Assembly (NCBI GenBank): GCA_918244965.1
Contig: CAKJYC010000043.1
Location: 24,248 to 88,247, forward strand
DNA length: 64,000 nt
Reading direction: 5' to 3'
DNA from: Clostridiales bacterium
GTDB lineage: Bacteria; Bacillota; Clostridia; Christensenellales; CAG-138
A model generated the notes under the pieces. It was not told the origin of the DNA. It worked only from the letters and a program-made list of their open reading frames with translations, and searched no databases. Below are positions 26,142 through 35,312 of the stretch, piece after piece (position 1 is the first letter of the stretch; each line of letters opens with the position of its first letter). A program made the position numbers and the translations under genes.

Positions 26142-29100
26142 TTACTTGGTCTTTGCGCTCATCACGTTGGACCATTGGCCGTAGTAGGTGAAGCCCTCGA
26201 ACTCATGGTACGAACGGACACGGACAAAGTAGGTCGTCTTGGCCTTCAGATTCTTGAACGTGTGTTCCGCCGTCATGTAGTCGGTGATCGTCACGGACTG
26301 AACGTTCTTGGTGAACGCTTCGTCGGTCGCGATCTGGACCTCATAGCCGGTGAAGTTCTTGGAAGCGCTCCACGCGGCGGTGATCTGCTTCGTGCCGCCG
26401 GTCACGCTGTTCAGCACACGGGTGGTGATGCGAACAGTCGTTTTGAGCGGGCCGACTTCGCCGAGGTTGTAGTTGTCGCCGACGTTGCCGCCGATCGTGG
26501 CGCCGCTGACCGGATCGACGCGCTGTTCAAAGTATGCCTTGACGCCGTACTGGTAGCGCGTGCCCGCATAGGTCTGCGTATCGGTCCAGAAGAGGTCGGG
26601 CGTGTTGTTCCAGCGCTCAAAGTTCGTCCAGCCGTTGGTCGTAGTGCTCCACGCGCGGCGATAGATGACGTAGCCCGCCGCGCCTTCGACCGCATTCCAT
26701 TCGATATAGATGCCGTCGGAGCGGTTTTCGACTTTCGTGTAGTTCGTCGCGGGCAGGTAGATCTTGAACCAGCCCTGCGCCGTGCCGGTGAATGCGTTTT
26801 TGAATGTCACGATGACGTAGGCCGTACCGGCGTTGACGTTCTCACGGTACTCGTAGTCATAATCCGCCGGGTCGATCACGGTCCCGTCCTCGGCTTTCAC
26901 CGTAAAGCGCGGCGTCTTTGCCGTGCCGTCGCAGATGACGTACGGCGTGGTGCCCTTGAAGCTGACGTCCTCGGCGTTCCATTCGACCGTCGCGTTCGGA
27001 TCGACCGCAGGCGATGCGGACGGAGAAGCACTCGGAGAAGCGGTCGGCGATGCGGACGGCGATGCACTCGGCTTCGTCGAAGGCGTCGGGGTCGGCGTCG
27101 GAACGGGCTCGTCGCCCATCAGCTTATAGAGCACGATCGACTGCTGCGCGGTATAGGTGGAGGACTTATAGAAGCGGAACCGCATCTGATCCGCCGCCTT
27201 GTTGAAGCGCAGGTGCGCGCCGCCGGAGGATTCGATGTCCGTTTCCGAGCCCTTCTGCGTGATCTTCAGCTTATACTCAATGCCGTCGTTCGCCGAAAGG
27301 CCGTTGCTGTTCAGCGGCATGCCGATGTACAGGCCGCTCTTCGACCGCGCGGTGTAGTGGTCGTCCTTCTTTTCGATCGTGAAATAGAAATTGTCGTACA
27401 TGCAGGGGACGATGATCTGGTTTCCGGAGATCACGCCGCTGCGGTAGTTCTTTACGACATCCGGTTTATCGAGCGAGCCGTCCAGCGCATAGTAGGTGCT
27501 GCCCGTCTGATAGACGATGAGGTACTGGCCGGACCAGTCGCCCGGCGTCCAGGTGACGCGCGTATAGACGCTGCTCGTCGCCCACTGCGCACAGAAAACG
27601 GTGTTTCCGGTGATCACGAGCTTGTCGCCGGGGAGATAGACGGTCTCGTCGCCCTGCATCTTCCAGCCCGCAAACTGCAGATCGGCCGGCGGGGCGAAGC
27701 TGCAGTCGGGCAGCGTGTAGGGATCGCCGGAATAGACGGTGACGGACTGCATCGAGCCCGTGCCGCCGTTCGCGTCAAAGGAGACGGAAACCGCCGTCTT
27801 CGGGGCGAAGTTGACCGTCACGGAGCAGTCCGCCGACACGTTCAGCAGCGTGAACACGTCGCCGTCGCGCGTCAGCGTCGCCGCGCTCGCGGGCGAAACG
27901 ACCGCGCTTTCCGTAAAGTAGCCGGTCTTCGGTTTTGCCGTGACCGTATAGCCGGAAACGGAGACCGTGCCCCAGCTTGTGTTGTTGCTCTGCGCCGTCA
28001 CGTCGTACTGCTTGAACAGCGTCCAGGTGGACTTGACGGTCTGCGCCGCGTCGACGTGGCCCTGACCGGGATAGGTGTCCTCGGAGGAGACGACGATCGG
28101 GTACGCCGGATAGACGGAGGTGTACGGATCCTTGATGCCGACCTTCTGCTTCATGTAGGCGATCGCATCCTTGACCATGCTGCCGTCCTTCATTTCGTCC
28201 CAGAAGTAGTCCTCCCACTTATAGTCGCCCGCGAAGGTGACGGACTGCGAATAGCCGTACACGACCTCGACGCCCTGCGCGTGCAGCGGCGCTTCCATGC
28301 CGGAGGTCGCCATGCCGAGACAGATCGCCATCCACAGCAGGTTGTTCGGCGCGGTCTTGTCCATGTGGTTGCGGATCGCTGTGCCGTCGGCGCAGTAATA
28401 CTTCATGCCGGAGTAGCCGGCGCCCGCGTAATACGCGTGCTTGTAGCTGCCGTAGGTGCCCTGCACGGACGCCTGATCCGCCGCGGTGAAGCCGTCGCCG
28501 CTCTGCAGGCAGATATAGGACGTATTGGCGCGGGAGGTATAGTCGTCGCCGGACGCATAGTCCGTGTCGCCGTGCGAGTCGAAGAAGACGACGCCGCAGG
28601 TCTCCAGCGCGTTTGCGATGTTGTCGATCGTCGCGGCGGTGGTCTTATAGAGCGTATAGGTCCCGCCGAGCGTCTGCGCGATGGAATTTGCCTCGGTCTG
28701 GTACTGGTTCGTAAAGCTCGAATCCAGCCCGTAGTACGGACCGAACAGCGCAACGTCGTTGCTGCCGGAGGAGCCGCCGCGCACCGCATAGGAAACGGTC
28801 TCGACGCCGCTTTCGGCATCGGGATCTGCGCCGGTCAGCGCCTCGGAGCGGAGCTTTTGGCGAAGGCGCGGCGAGTAGCCGTAGCCCGTGCCGTCCTTGC
28901 CGTCCCAAATGAGGTGGCTGCCGTTCTGTACCAGCGAGCCGGGCACATAGCCGTTCCAGTTCTTGACGATGTCCTTTACGCCGTCTGCCATTTCAGCATA
29001 ATCCAGCTCGGTCGCAGAAGCGGACCGAAGCCCCTTTTCGCGAAGGCGCGTGTCCTCGTATGCGGTGATCTGCGCCCAGATGTCATCCTCCGTCTCGGAG

Positions 29101-29180
29101 GATGCGTCTGCGGTACGCAGCGCCAGTCCGAGCGGCAGAAGCAGCAGCGCGGTCAGCAGGATCGCAAGCAGTTTTTTCAT
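26142..29180 (-). CDS. Large secreted protein: caspase-fold peptidase-like N-domain, InlB-type repeat, Ser/Pro linker, Fn3-like C-terminal modules
   Basis: Signal peptide MKKLLAILLTALLLLPLGLAL; VVFFDSHGDTD...LLWMAICLGMA (His/Cys dyad style); VSFDANGGTGSMQSVTVYSGDPYTLP; PSASPSASPTASPSASP; VRVRSYHEFEGFTYYGQWSNVMSAKTK. Confidence 0.8.
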   Translation of the reverse strand: MKKLLAILLTALLLLPLGLALRTADASSETEDDIWAQITAYEDTRLREKGLRSASATELDYAEMADGVKDIVKNWNGYVPGSLVQNGSHLIWDGKDGTGYGYSPRLRQKLRSEALTGADPDAESGVETVSYAVRGGSSGSNDVALFGPYYGLDSSFTNQYQTEANSIAQTLGGTYTLYKTTAATIDNIANALETCGVVFFDSHGDTDYASGDDYTSRANTSYICLQSGDGFTAADQASVQGTYGSYKHAYYAGAGYSGMKYYCADGTAIRNHMDKTAPNNLLWMAICLGMATSGMEAPLHAQGVEVVYGYSQSVTFAGDYKWEDYFWDEMKDGSMVKDAIAYMKQKVGIKDPYTSVYPAYPIVVSSEDTYPGQGHVDAAQTVKSTWTLFKQYDVTAQSNNTSWGTVSVSGYTVTAKPKTGYFTESAVVSPASAATLTRDGDVFTLLNVSADCSVTVNFAPKTAVSVSFDANGGTGSMQSVTVYSGDPYTLPDCSFAPPADLQFAGWKMQGDETVYLPGDKLVITGNTVFCAQWATSSVYTRVTWTPGDWSGQYLIVYQTGSTYYALDGSLDKPDVVKNYRSGVISGNQIIVPCMYDNFYFTIEKKDDHYTARSKSGLYIGMPLNSNGLSANDGIEYKLKITQKGSETDIESSGGAHLRFNKAADQMRFRFYKSSTYTAQQSIVLYKLMGDEPVPTPTPTPSTKPSASPSASPTASPSASPSASPAVDPNATVEWNAEDVSFKGTTPYVICDGTAKTPRFTVKAEDGTVIDPADYDYEYRENVNAGTAYVIVTFKNAFTGTAQGWFKIYLPATNYTKVENRSDGIYIEWNAVEGAAGYVIYRRAWSTTTNGWTNFERWNNTPDLFWTDTQTYAGTRYQYGVKAYFEQRVDPVSGATIGGNVGDNYNLGEVGPLKTTVRITTRVLNSVTGGTKQITAAWSASKNFTGYEVQIATDEAFTKNVQSVTITDYMTAEHTFKNLKAKTTYFVRVRSYHEFEGFTYYGQWSNVMSAKTK

Positions 29181-29382
29181 CGTGTGATCTCCTTATTGTA
29201 TAGAAGTGTCGTACACTTCAGTATAACATGCCCGCGGCGGAAGCGCAATCCGTCGCGGGCAGAAATTTCAGGAAAAATATATCGTTTTCCCGGAAAACCC
29301 AGGTAAATTTTACACGTCCGGGCATACGGAGCGATCCTCGCCGCAAACGATCCGGTCGCTTTGACGGCAGCCCGATGCAGGG

Positions 29383-30024
29383 TCAGAGGGAACTCTTCAG
29401 CTCGTCCGAAAAGGTGACCTTGCTGCCCGGCGCAACGATGCGCTCATAGACCTTCTTGGCGTTTTCCTCCATGATGTCGGAATTGACCTTGCGGAATGCG
29501 GTGTAGTCCTTATACAGGCCCTGTCCGAGCGGGACGTAGGACTTGCGGATGCGGGTTTTCTTATAGGGATGGCTCTTTGCGCAGCCGATCAGCAGCTTGT
29601 CGCGTTCGGTGCGCTTGCGGGCGCCGCGGATCCGGAGAATCAGCTCGAAAACGAGCGCCGCGGCGAGCATCGCAAACATGACGCTGAGACAGACGATGAT
29701 CCAAATATTGTTCGACTCGTCGCCCTTCTTCTGGCTGCAGCCGCCGATGCACAAAACGGCAAAGCAGATCAGCTCCAGCGCGCCCCAGATGAGATAGAAC
29801 CTCGTATACAGCCGGGGGAAGAGGACTTTCGGCTCCCAGAAGGCGATGGTCTTGGCGCATTTTTCGCACAGCCCCGCTTCGCTGACGCCGTTGGAATACT
29901 CATGGACCCGGACCGTTTTGGTTCCGGAGGAGATATCGTAGCCGACGTCCGACGATTGACGCTCGAACGTGAGACAGTCGCAGGTGATGGTTGCGGGCTG
30001 TTCCTGACAGCGGATACAGTTCAT
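29383..30024 (-). CDS. Membrane protein with N-terminal cysteine pairs
   Basis: MNCIRCQEQPATITCDC...GLCEKCAKT; two TM helices; GGAGGA RBS. Confidence 0.75.
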   Translation of the reverse strand: MNCIRCQEQPATITCDCLTFERQSSDVGYDISSGTKTVRVHEYSNGVSEAGLCEKCAKTIAFWEPKVLFPRLYTRFYLIWGALELICFAVLCIGGCSQKKGDESNNIWIIVCLSVMFAMLAAALVFELILRIRGARKRTERDKLLIGCAKSHPYKKTRIRKSYVPLGQGLYKDYTAFRKVNSDIMEENAKKVYERIVAPGSKVTFSDELKSSL

Positions 30025-30186
30025 ATCGGTTCCTCCTGTATGGATGATACAGGATTATATCAGGATACGATACGGCATGCAAGCCCGGTCCGGCCGAAAA
30101 AGCCCGCAATTCGGAAAAATCGGCATAGACGGAACGGAAGAAACATATTATAATAGATTGAGCAATCTTGAGAAGGGGCGGCGAAA

Positions 30187-30705
30187 ATGGAAACGCGAGA
30201 CGAACAGGGCCTGACTGAACGGGAATTTTTGGAAGCGTACCGGCAGAAGCGGTATCCCGCGCCGTATCTGACGGCGGACGTCGTGCTGCTGTCGGAGGGA
30301 CGCGAGGTGCTTCTGATCCGGCGCAAGGGGCATCCGTTCCTCGGCTGCTGGGCGCTGCCGGGCGGGTTTGTGAACCCGGACGAGAGCGCTTCAGATGCCG
30401 CCGTCCGCGAGCTTTCGGAGGAAACGAACGTCGCCGTGTCAAAGGACGCGCTCATTGAGATCGGGCTGTTTTCCGCGCCGGGCCGCGATCCGCGCGGCTG
30501 GGTCGTGTCCGATGCGTTTCTTTGCTGCGTCGACCGGCGCAGCGTGACGTTTTTCGCGGGCGACGACGCCGCGGACGCGGCGTGGGTCCCGATCGAGCGG
30601 GACGGCGGCCGCCTTGTGCTGCCGGAGGGCGTGTGCCTTGCGTTCGACCACGAAGAGATATTGAAAAAAGCATTTCAACGATACGATTCATTGCGAAAGG
30701 AGTAA
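30187..30705 (+). CDS. Nudix hydrolase
   Basis: GCWALPGGFVNPDESASDAAVRELSEETNV. Confidence 0.92.
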   Translation: METRDEQGLTEREFLEAYRQKRYPAPYLTADVVLLSEGREVLLIRRKGHPFLGCWALPGGFVNPDESASDAAVRELSEETNVAVSKDALIEIGLFSAPGRDPRGWVVSDAFLCCVDRRSVTFFAGDDAADAAWVPIERDGGRLVLPEGVCLAFDHEEILKKAFQRYDSLRKE

Positions 30706-30709
30706 CACC

Positions 30710-31561
30710 GTGTACCGCATCCTCACCAAAACCGTACTGAACCCGACCGTCACGCAGATGGAGATCGAAGCGCCGCTTGTCGCAAACAAGGCAAAGCCGG
30801 GGCAGTTCATCATTCTGCGCGTGGACGAGGCGGGCGAGCGCATCCCCCTGACCGTTGCGGGCGTCGACAAGGCGCGCGGCGCGGTCAAGATCATCTTCCA
30901 GATCGTCGGCGCGACGACGGAGCTTCTGAATGCGAAAAACGAAGGCGAGTTCATACAGGATTTCGTCGGGCCGCTGGGCATGCCGACGCATCTGGAAGGG
31001 CTTCGGAAGGTCTGCATCGTGGGCGGCGGCGTGGGCTGTGCGATCGCGATGCCCGTTGCGCAGGCGCTGCACGAACAGGGCGCCGAGGTCACCTCGATCA
31101 TCGGCTTCCGCAATCGGGACCTGCTGATCCTCGAAGACGAATTCCGCGCCTGCTCGGACCGGCTCATCGTCATGACCGACGACGGAAGCTACGCGCGGCA
31201 CGGCAACGTCACCGTTCCGCTGAAGGAGCTGCTTGAAGCGGGCGAACGGTTCGATCTCATCATCACGATCGGGCCCTTGATCATGATGAAATTCGTGACG
31301 CTGACCGCAAAGCCGTTTTCCGTGCCGGTCACGGTGTCGATGAACCCGATCATGATCGACGGCACGGGCATGTGCGGCGGCTGTCGGCTGACGCTTGTGC
31401 GCGACGGCAGGCGGATCACGAAGTTTGCCTGCGTCGACGGACCGGATTTCAACGGCTACGAGGTCGATTTCGATGAGGCCATGAGCCGCGGACGGATGTA
31501 TTTCGATTTTGAACGGCGCGCGCATGAAGCGACGTGCAATCTGCTGAAGGGAGGGAACTGA
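30710..31561 (+). CDS. Sulfide/dihydroorotate-dehydrogenase-like FAD/NAD-binding subunit (NfnA-type)
   Basis: FAD/NAD domain, GGGVGCAIAMPVAQAL, C-terminal Fe-S cysteines GTGMCGGCRLT...KFACVDGP. Confidence 0.9.
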   Translation: MYRILTKTVLNPTVTQMEIEAPLVANKAKPGQFIILRVDEAGERIPLTVAGVDKARGAVKIIFQIVGATTELLNAKNEGEFIQDFVGPLGMPTHLEGLRKVCIVGGGVGCAIAMPVAQALHEQGAEVTSIIGFRNRDLLILEDEFRACSDRLIVMTDDGSYARHGNVTVPLKELLEAGERFDLIITIGPLIMMKFVTLTAKPFSVPVTVSMNPIMIDGTGMCGGCRLTLVRDGRRITKFACVDGPDFNGYEVDFDEAMSRGRMYFDFERRAHEATCNLLKGGN

Positions 31562-31563
31562 CG

Positions 31564-32973
31564 ATGGCACTCAATCCGAAAAAGCATGAAATGCCGACGC
31601 AGGCGCCGGACGTCAGAGCGCACAACTTCAGCGAGGTCGCGCTGGGCTACACGGCCCAGATCGCGGTCGAAGAGGCAAAGCGCTGCTTAAACTGCAGGAA
31701 CCGTCCGTGCGTTGCGGGCTGTCCGGTCAACGTCAACATTCCCGACTTCATCATGAAGATCAAGGCGGGCGACTTCGAGGGCGCGTATCAGGTCATCAAC
31801 GAAACGTCGTCGCTGCCCGCCGTATGCGGCCGCGTCTGCCCGCAGGAAACGCAGTGCGAGAGCAAATGCTCGATGGGCGTCAAATTCGAGCCGGTCGGCA
31901 TCGGCCGTCTTGAGCGCTTCGTCGCCGATTGGCACAACGCGAACGTGTCGGAAAAGACGGTCCCGCCCGCGCCGAACGGACATAAGGTCGCGATCGTGGG
32001 CTCCGGTCCGTCGGGGCTGACCTGCGCGGGCGATCTTGCAAAGAAGGGGTATTCCGTCTCCGTGTTCGAGGCGCTGCACACCGCGGGCGGCGTGCTGGTC
32101 TACGGCATTCCGGAGTTCCGTCTGCCGAAGTCCATCGTCGCAAAGGAGGTCGAAACCTTACAGGACCTCGGCGTGGACGTGCAGACGAACGTTGTCATCG
32201 GCAAGACTCTGACGGTCGACGAGCTGTTTGAGATGGGCTACGAGGCCGTGTTCATCGGTTCCGGCGCGGGGCTGCCGAACTTTATGAACATCCCCGGCGA
32301 ATCCCTGAAGGGCGTGTATTCCGCAAACGAGTTCCTCACGCGCTCGAACCTGATGAGGGCGTACCTTGACGATCCGGTCACGCCGATCCGGAAGGGCGGC
32401 AGGGTCGCGGTCGTCGGCGGCGGCAACGTGGCGATGGATGCGGCGCGCACGGCGCTGCGTCTCGGCGCGGAGCAAGTTTATATCGTCTACCGCCGCTCGA
32501 TGGACGAGCTGCCCGCGCGGCGCGAAGAGGTCGAGCACGCGATGGAGGAGGGGATCGACTTCCGGCTTCTCAACAATCCGGTCGAGATCCTGGGCTTTGA
32601 GAATCCTGACGATCCGCGCGATCCGAGAAACGGCTTTGTCACCGGCATGCGCTGCATCCGCATGGAGCTCGGCGAGCCGGACGCGAAGGGCCGCCGCCGT
32701 CCCGTGCCGATTCCCGGCAGCGAATTCACACTTGACGTGGACACGGTCATCATGGCGATCGGCACGAGCCCGAACCCGCTGATCAAGGACACGACCGAGG
32801 GCCTTGCGGTCAACAGCCACGGCGGGATCATCGTCAATGAGGACGGTCTGACCTCGCGTGAAAACGTTTATGCGGGCGGCGACGCGGTCACCGGCGCGGC
32901 CACGGTCATCTCCGCAATGGGCGCGGGCAAGGTCGCGGCGAAGGCGATCGACGAGGCGCTGCGGCAAAGATAA
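31564..32973 (+). CDS. gltA: NADPH-dependent glutamate synthase-like subunit (NfnB/GltA-type)
   Basis: CLNCRNRPCVAGCPVNVNIPDFI; VCPQETQCESKC; VAIVGSGPSGLTCAGDLAKKGYSV; VAVVGGGNVAMDAARTALRLGA. Confidence 0.93.
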   Translation: MALNPKKHEMPTQAPDVRAHNFSEVALGYTAQIAVEEAKRCLNCRNRPCVAGCPVNVNIPDFIMKIKAGDFEGAYQVINETSSLPAVCGRVCPQETQCESKCSMGVKFEPVGIGRLERFVADWHNANVSEKTVPPAPNGHKVAIVGSGPSGLTCAGDLAKKGYSVSVFEALHTAGGVLVYGIPEFRLPKSIVAKEVETLQDLGVDVQTNVVIGKTLTVDELFEMGYEAVFIGSGAGLPNFMNIPGESLKGVYSANEFLTRSNLMRAYLDDPVTPIRKGGRVAVVGGGNVAMDAARTALRLGAEQVYIVYRRSMDELPARREEVEHAMEEGIDFRLLNNPVEILGFENPDDPRDPRNGFVTGMRCIRMELGEPDAKGRRRPVPIPGSEFTLDVDTVIMAIGTSPNPLIKDTTEGLAVNSHGGIIVNEDGLTSRENVYAGGDAVTGAATVISAMGAGKVAAKAIDEALRQR

Positions 32974-32990
32974 TATACACCCGAAAAGCC

Positions 32991-33019
32991 TTGACATTGC
33001 AGGGCGTTCGCGATACATT
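32991..33019 (+). promoter_or_regulatory. Sigma-70-type promoter for glyA
   Basis: TTGACA-17 nt-TACATT. Confidence 0.75.
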
Positions 33020-33057
33020 TGTGAAGAATCAAAAACACTTTTCAGGAGGTTGTTTCT

Positions 33058-34308
33058 ATGGTAAACGAGGCACTGAAGGAGCTTCTTGCGTACGATCCGG
33101 AGATCGGCGCGGCAATGCAGGACGAGCTGAACCGTCAGCGCGGCAATCTGGAGCTGATCGCGTCCGAGAACATCGTTTCCGAGGCGGTTCTGATGGCGAT
33201 GGGCAGCGTGCTGACCAACAAGTACGCCGAGGGCTATCCCGGCAAGCGCTACTACGGCGGCTGCCAGTTCGTGGACGTCGTGGAAAACATCGCGATCGAG
33301 CGCGCAAAGAAGCTGTTCGGCTGCGATTACGCCAACGTGCAGCCGCATTCCGGCGCACAGGCGAACATGGCGGTGTTCTTCGCGGTGCTCAACCCCGGCG
33401 ACACCTTCATGGGCATGGACCTTTCTAACGGCGGTCACCTCACCCACGGCAGCCCGGTCAACATGTCCGGCAAGTACTATCACTGCGTCTCCTACGGCGT
33501 GGACGAGCACGGCGTCATCGACTATGAGGACGTCCGCAAAAAGGCGCTCGAGTTCCGGCCGAAGCTGATCGTCGCGGGCGCAAGCGCGTATTGCCGCACG
33601 ATCGACTTCCCGAAGTTCCGCGAGATCTGCGACGAGGTCGGCGCGGTGCTGATGGTCGACATGGCGCACATCGCGGGTCTTGTGGCTGCGGGCGAGCATC
33701 CGTCTCCCTTCCCGTATGCGGACGTCGTCACCACCACGACGCACAAGACGCTGCGCGGACCGCGCGGCGGCCTGATCCTTGCAAATCAGGAAGCGGCGGA
33801 CAAGTTCAACTTCAACAAGGCGATCTTCCCCGGCATCCAGGGCGGTCCGCTGATGCACGTGATCGCGGGCAAGGCGGTCGCGCTCGCAGAGGCTTTGAAG
33901 CCGGAGTTCAAGGCGTATCAGCATCAGGTCGTTCTGAACGCAAAGGCGCTTGCAAAGGCGCTGATGGACGAGGGCCTCAAGATCGTTTCCGGCGGCACGG
34001 ACAACCACCTTATGCTGCTCGACCTGATCGGCCTCGACGTGTCCGGCAAGGCGCTGCAGAACCGTCTTGACGAGGTGCACATCACCGTTAACAAGAACAC
34101 CGTCCCCGGCGAGCCGAGAAGCCCGTTCGTGACCTCCGGCGTCCGCATCGGCACGCCCGCCGTCACGACGCGCGGCCTCAAGGAGGACGACATGAAGACG
34201 ATCGCGCACTGCATCGCGCTTGCGGTCAACGACTTCGAGAACTCCAAGGAATACATCGACGGCGAAGTCAAAAAGCTCTGCGAAAAGTACCCGATCTATC
34301 AGGACTGA
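33058..34308 (+). CDS. glyA: Serine hydroxymethyltransferase
   Basis: [50 protein letters not shown]. Confidence 0.98.
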   Translation: MVNEALKELLAYDPEIGAAMQDELNRQRGNLELIASENIVSEAVLMAMGSVLTNKYAEGYPGKRYYGGCQFVDVVENIAIERAKKLFGCDYANVQPHSGAQANMAVFFAVLNPGDTFMGMDLSNGGHLTHGSPVNMSGKYYHCVSYGVDEHGVIDYEDVRKKALEFRPKLIVAGASAYCRTIDFPKFREICDEVGAVLMVDMAHIAGLVAAGEHPSPFPYADVVTTTTHKTLRGPRGGLILANQEAADKFNFNKAIFPGIQGGPLMHVIAGKAVALAEALKPEFKAYQHQVVLNAKALAKALMDEGLKIVSGGTDNHLMLLDLIGLDVSGKALQNRLDEVHITVNKNTVPGEPRSPFVTSGVRIGTPAVTTRGLKEDDMKTIAHCIALAVNDFENSKEYIDGEVKKLCEKYPIYQD

Positions 34309-34311
34309 TCC

Positions 34312-35157
34312 ATGGCGGAGCTTCTGAAGGGCAAACCGGTCGCGGAGGCGATGGTCTCGCGCATGCAGGCGACCGCAGCCGCGCTGAAGGAGAAGGGCAT
34401 AGAGCCGACCGTGTGCATCGTGCGCGTGGGCGAGCGCAAGGACGATCTTTCCTATGAGAAAGGCGTACTGAAGCGCTGCGCCGAGGTTGGCGTGACCGCG
34501 CGTCAGCTCATCCTGCCCGAAACGGTCACGCAGGACGCGCTGGAAACGGCGTTCCGCGCGGTCAACGACGATCCCGCGGTCCACGGCATCCTGCTGTTTC
34601 GACCGCTGCCCAAGACCCTCGATGCCGAGCGCATCCGCGCCATGCTCGATCCCAAAAAGGACATTGACGGCTGGACCGACGGATCGCTTGCGGGCGTGTT
34701 TGCAAACACGAAAACGGGCTTTGCGCCGTGCACCGCGCAGGCGGTCATGGAGCTTCTGCACCACTACGGGATCGACCCGAAGGGCAGGCGCGCCGTCGTC
34801 ATCGGCCGCTCGCTCGTGATCGGACGGCCGGTGTCGATGCTTCTCATGCACGAAAACGCCACGGTCACGACCTGCCACACCCGCACCGTCGACGTGCCCG
34901 CGATCGCAAAGGAGGCGGACCTTCTCGTGTGCGCCGCGGGCGTCATGAAGGGCGTTACAGAAGCGTATACGAATCCCGATCAGATCGTCGTCGACGTCGG
35001 CATCCATTGGGACGAAGCGAAGGGCGGCCTTTCCGGCGACGTCGATTTCGACTGCGTCGCGCCGCACGTTCGTGCGATCACCCCGGTTCCCGGCGGCGTC
35101 GGCAGCATCACGACCTGCGTGCTGCTGGACCATGTGCTGACCGCCGCAGGCGCGTAA
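34312..35157 (+). CDS. folD: Bifunctional methylene-THF dehydrogenase/methenyl-THF cyclohydrolase
   Basis: GILLFRPLPK...DPKKDIDGW...RAVVIGRSLVIGRPVSMLL...TPVPGGVGSITTCVLL. Confidence 0.96.
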   Translation: MAELLKGKPVAEAMVSRMQATAAALKEKGIEPTVCIVRVGERKDDLSYEKGVLKRCAEVGVTARQLILPETVTQDALETAFRAVNDDPAVHGILLFRPLPKTLDAERIRAMLDPKKDIDGWTDGSLAGVFANTKTGFAPCTAQAVMELLHHYGIDPKGRRAVVIGRSLVIGRPVSMLLMHENATVTTCHTRTVDVPAIAKEADLLVCAAGVMKGVTEAYTNPDQIVVDVGIHWDEAKGGLSGDVDFDCVAPHVRAITPVPGGVGSITTCVLLDHVLTAAGA

Positions 35158-35174
35158 CCCGACAAATCTGCTGA

Positions 35175-35205
35175 CAGGCTGTCGTAACGGCAGCCTGTTT
35201 TTTTT
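35175..35205 (+). terminator. Intrinsic terminator
   Basis: CAGGCTG...CAGCCTG followed by T8. Confidence 0.9.
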
Positions 35206-35227
35206 ATGCTCTGTTCATATTATTTGA

Positions 35228-35256
35228 TTGCAATTCCGGACAAAACGGTGTATGAT
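35228..35256 (+). promoter_or_regulatory. Sigma-70-type promoter for the giant surface protein
   Basis: TTGCAA-17 nt-TATGAT. Confidence 0.75.
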
Positions 35257-35312
35257 AACTATGTATAGATATGAATACTCGAAGTGTACCCGAACACCGA
35301 AAGGAGACGCCT

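Noticed and set aside
26094-29306. 1070-aa plus-strand ORF
   Set aside because: Antisense to the secreted protein with signal peptide and recognisable modules; Arg/Val/Asp-rich shadow-ORF composition typical of GC-rich genes.
32158-35133. 991-aa minus-strand ORF
   Set aside because: Antisense shadow of gltA, glyA and folD, which are unambiguous.
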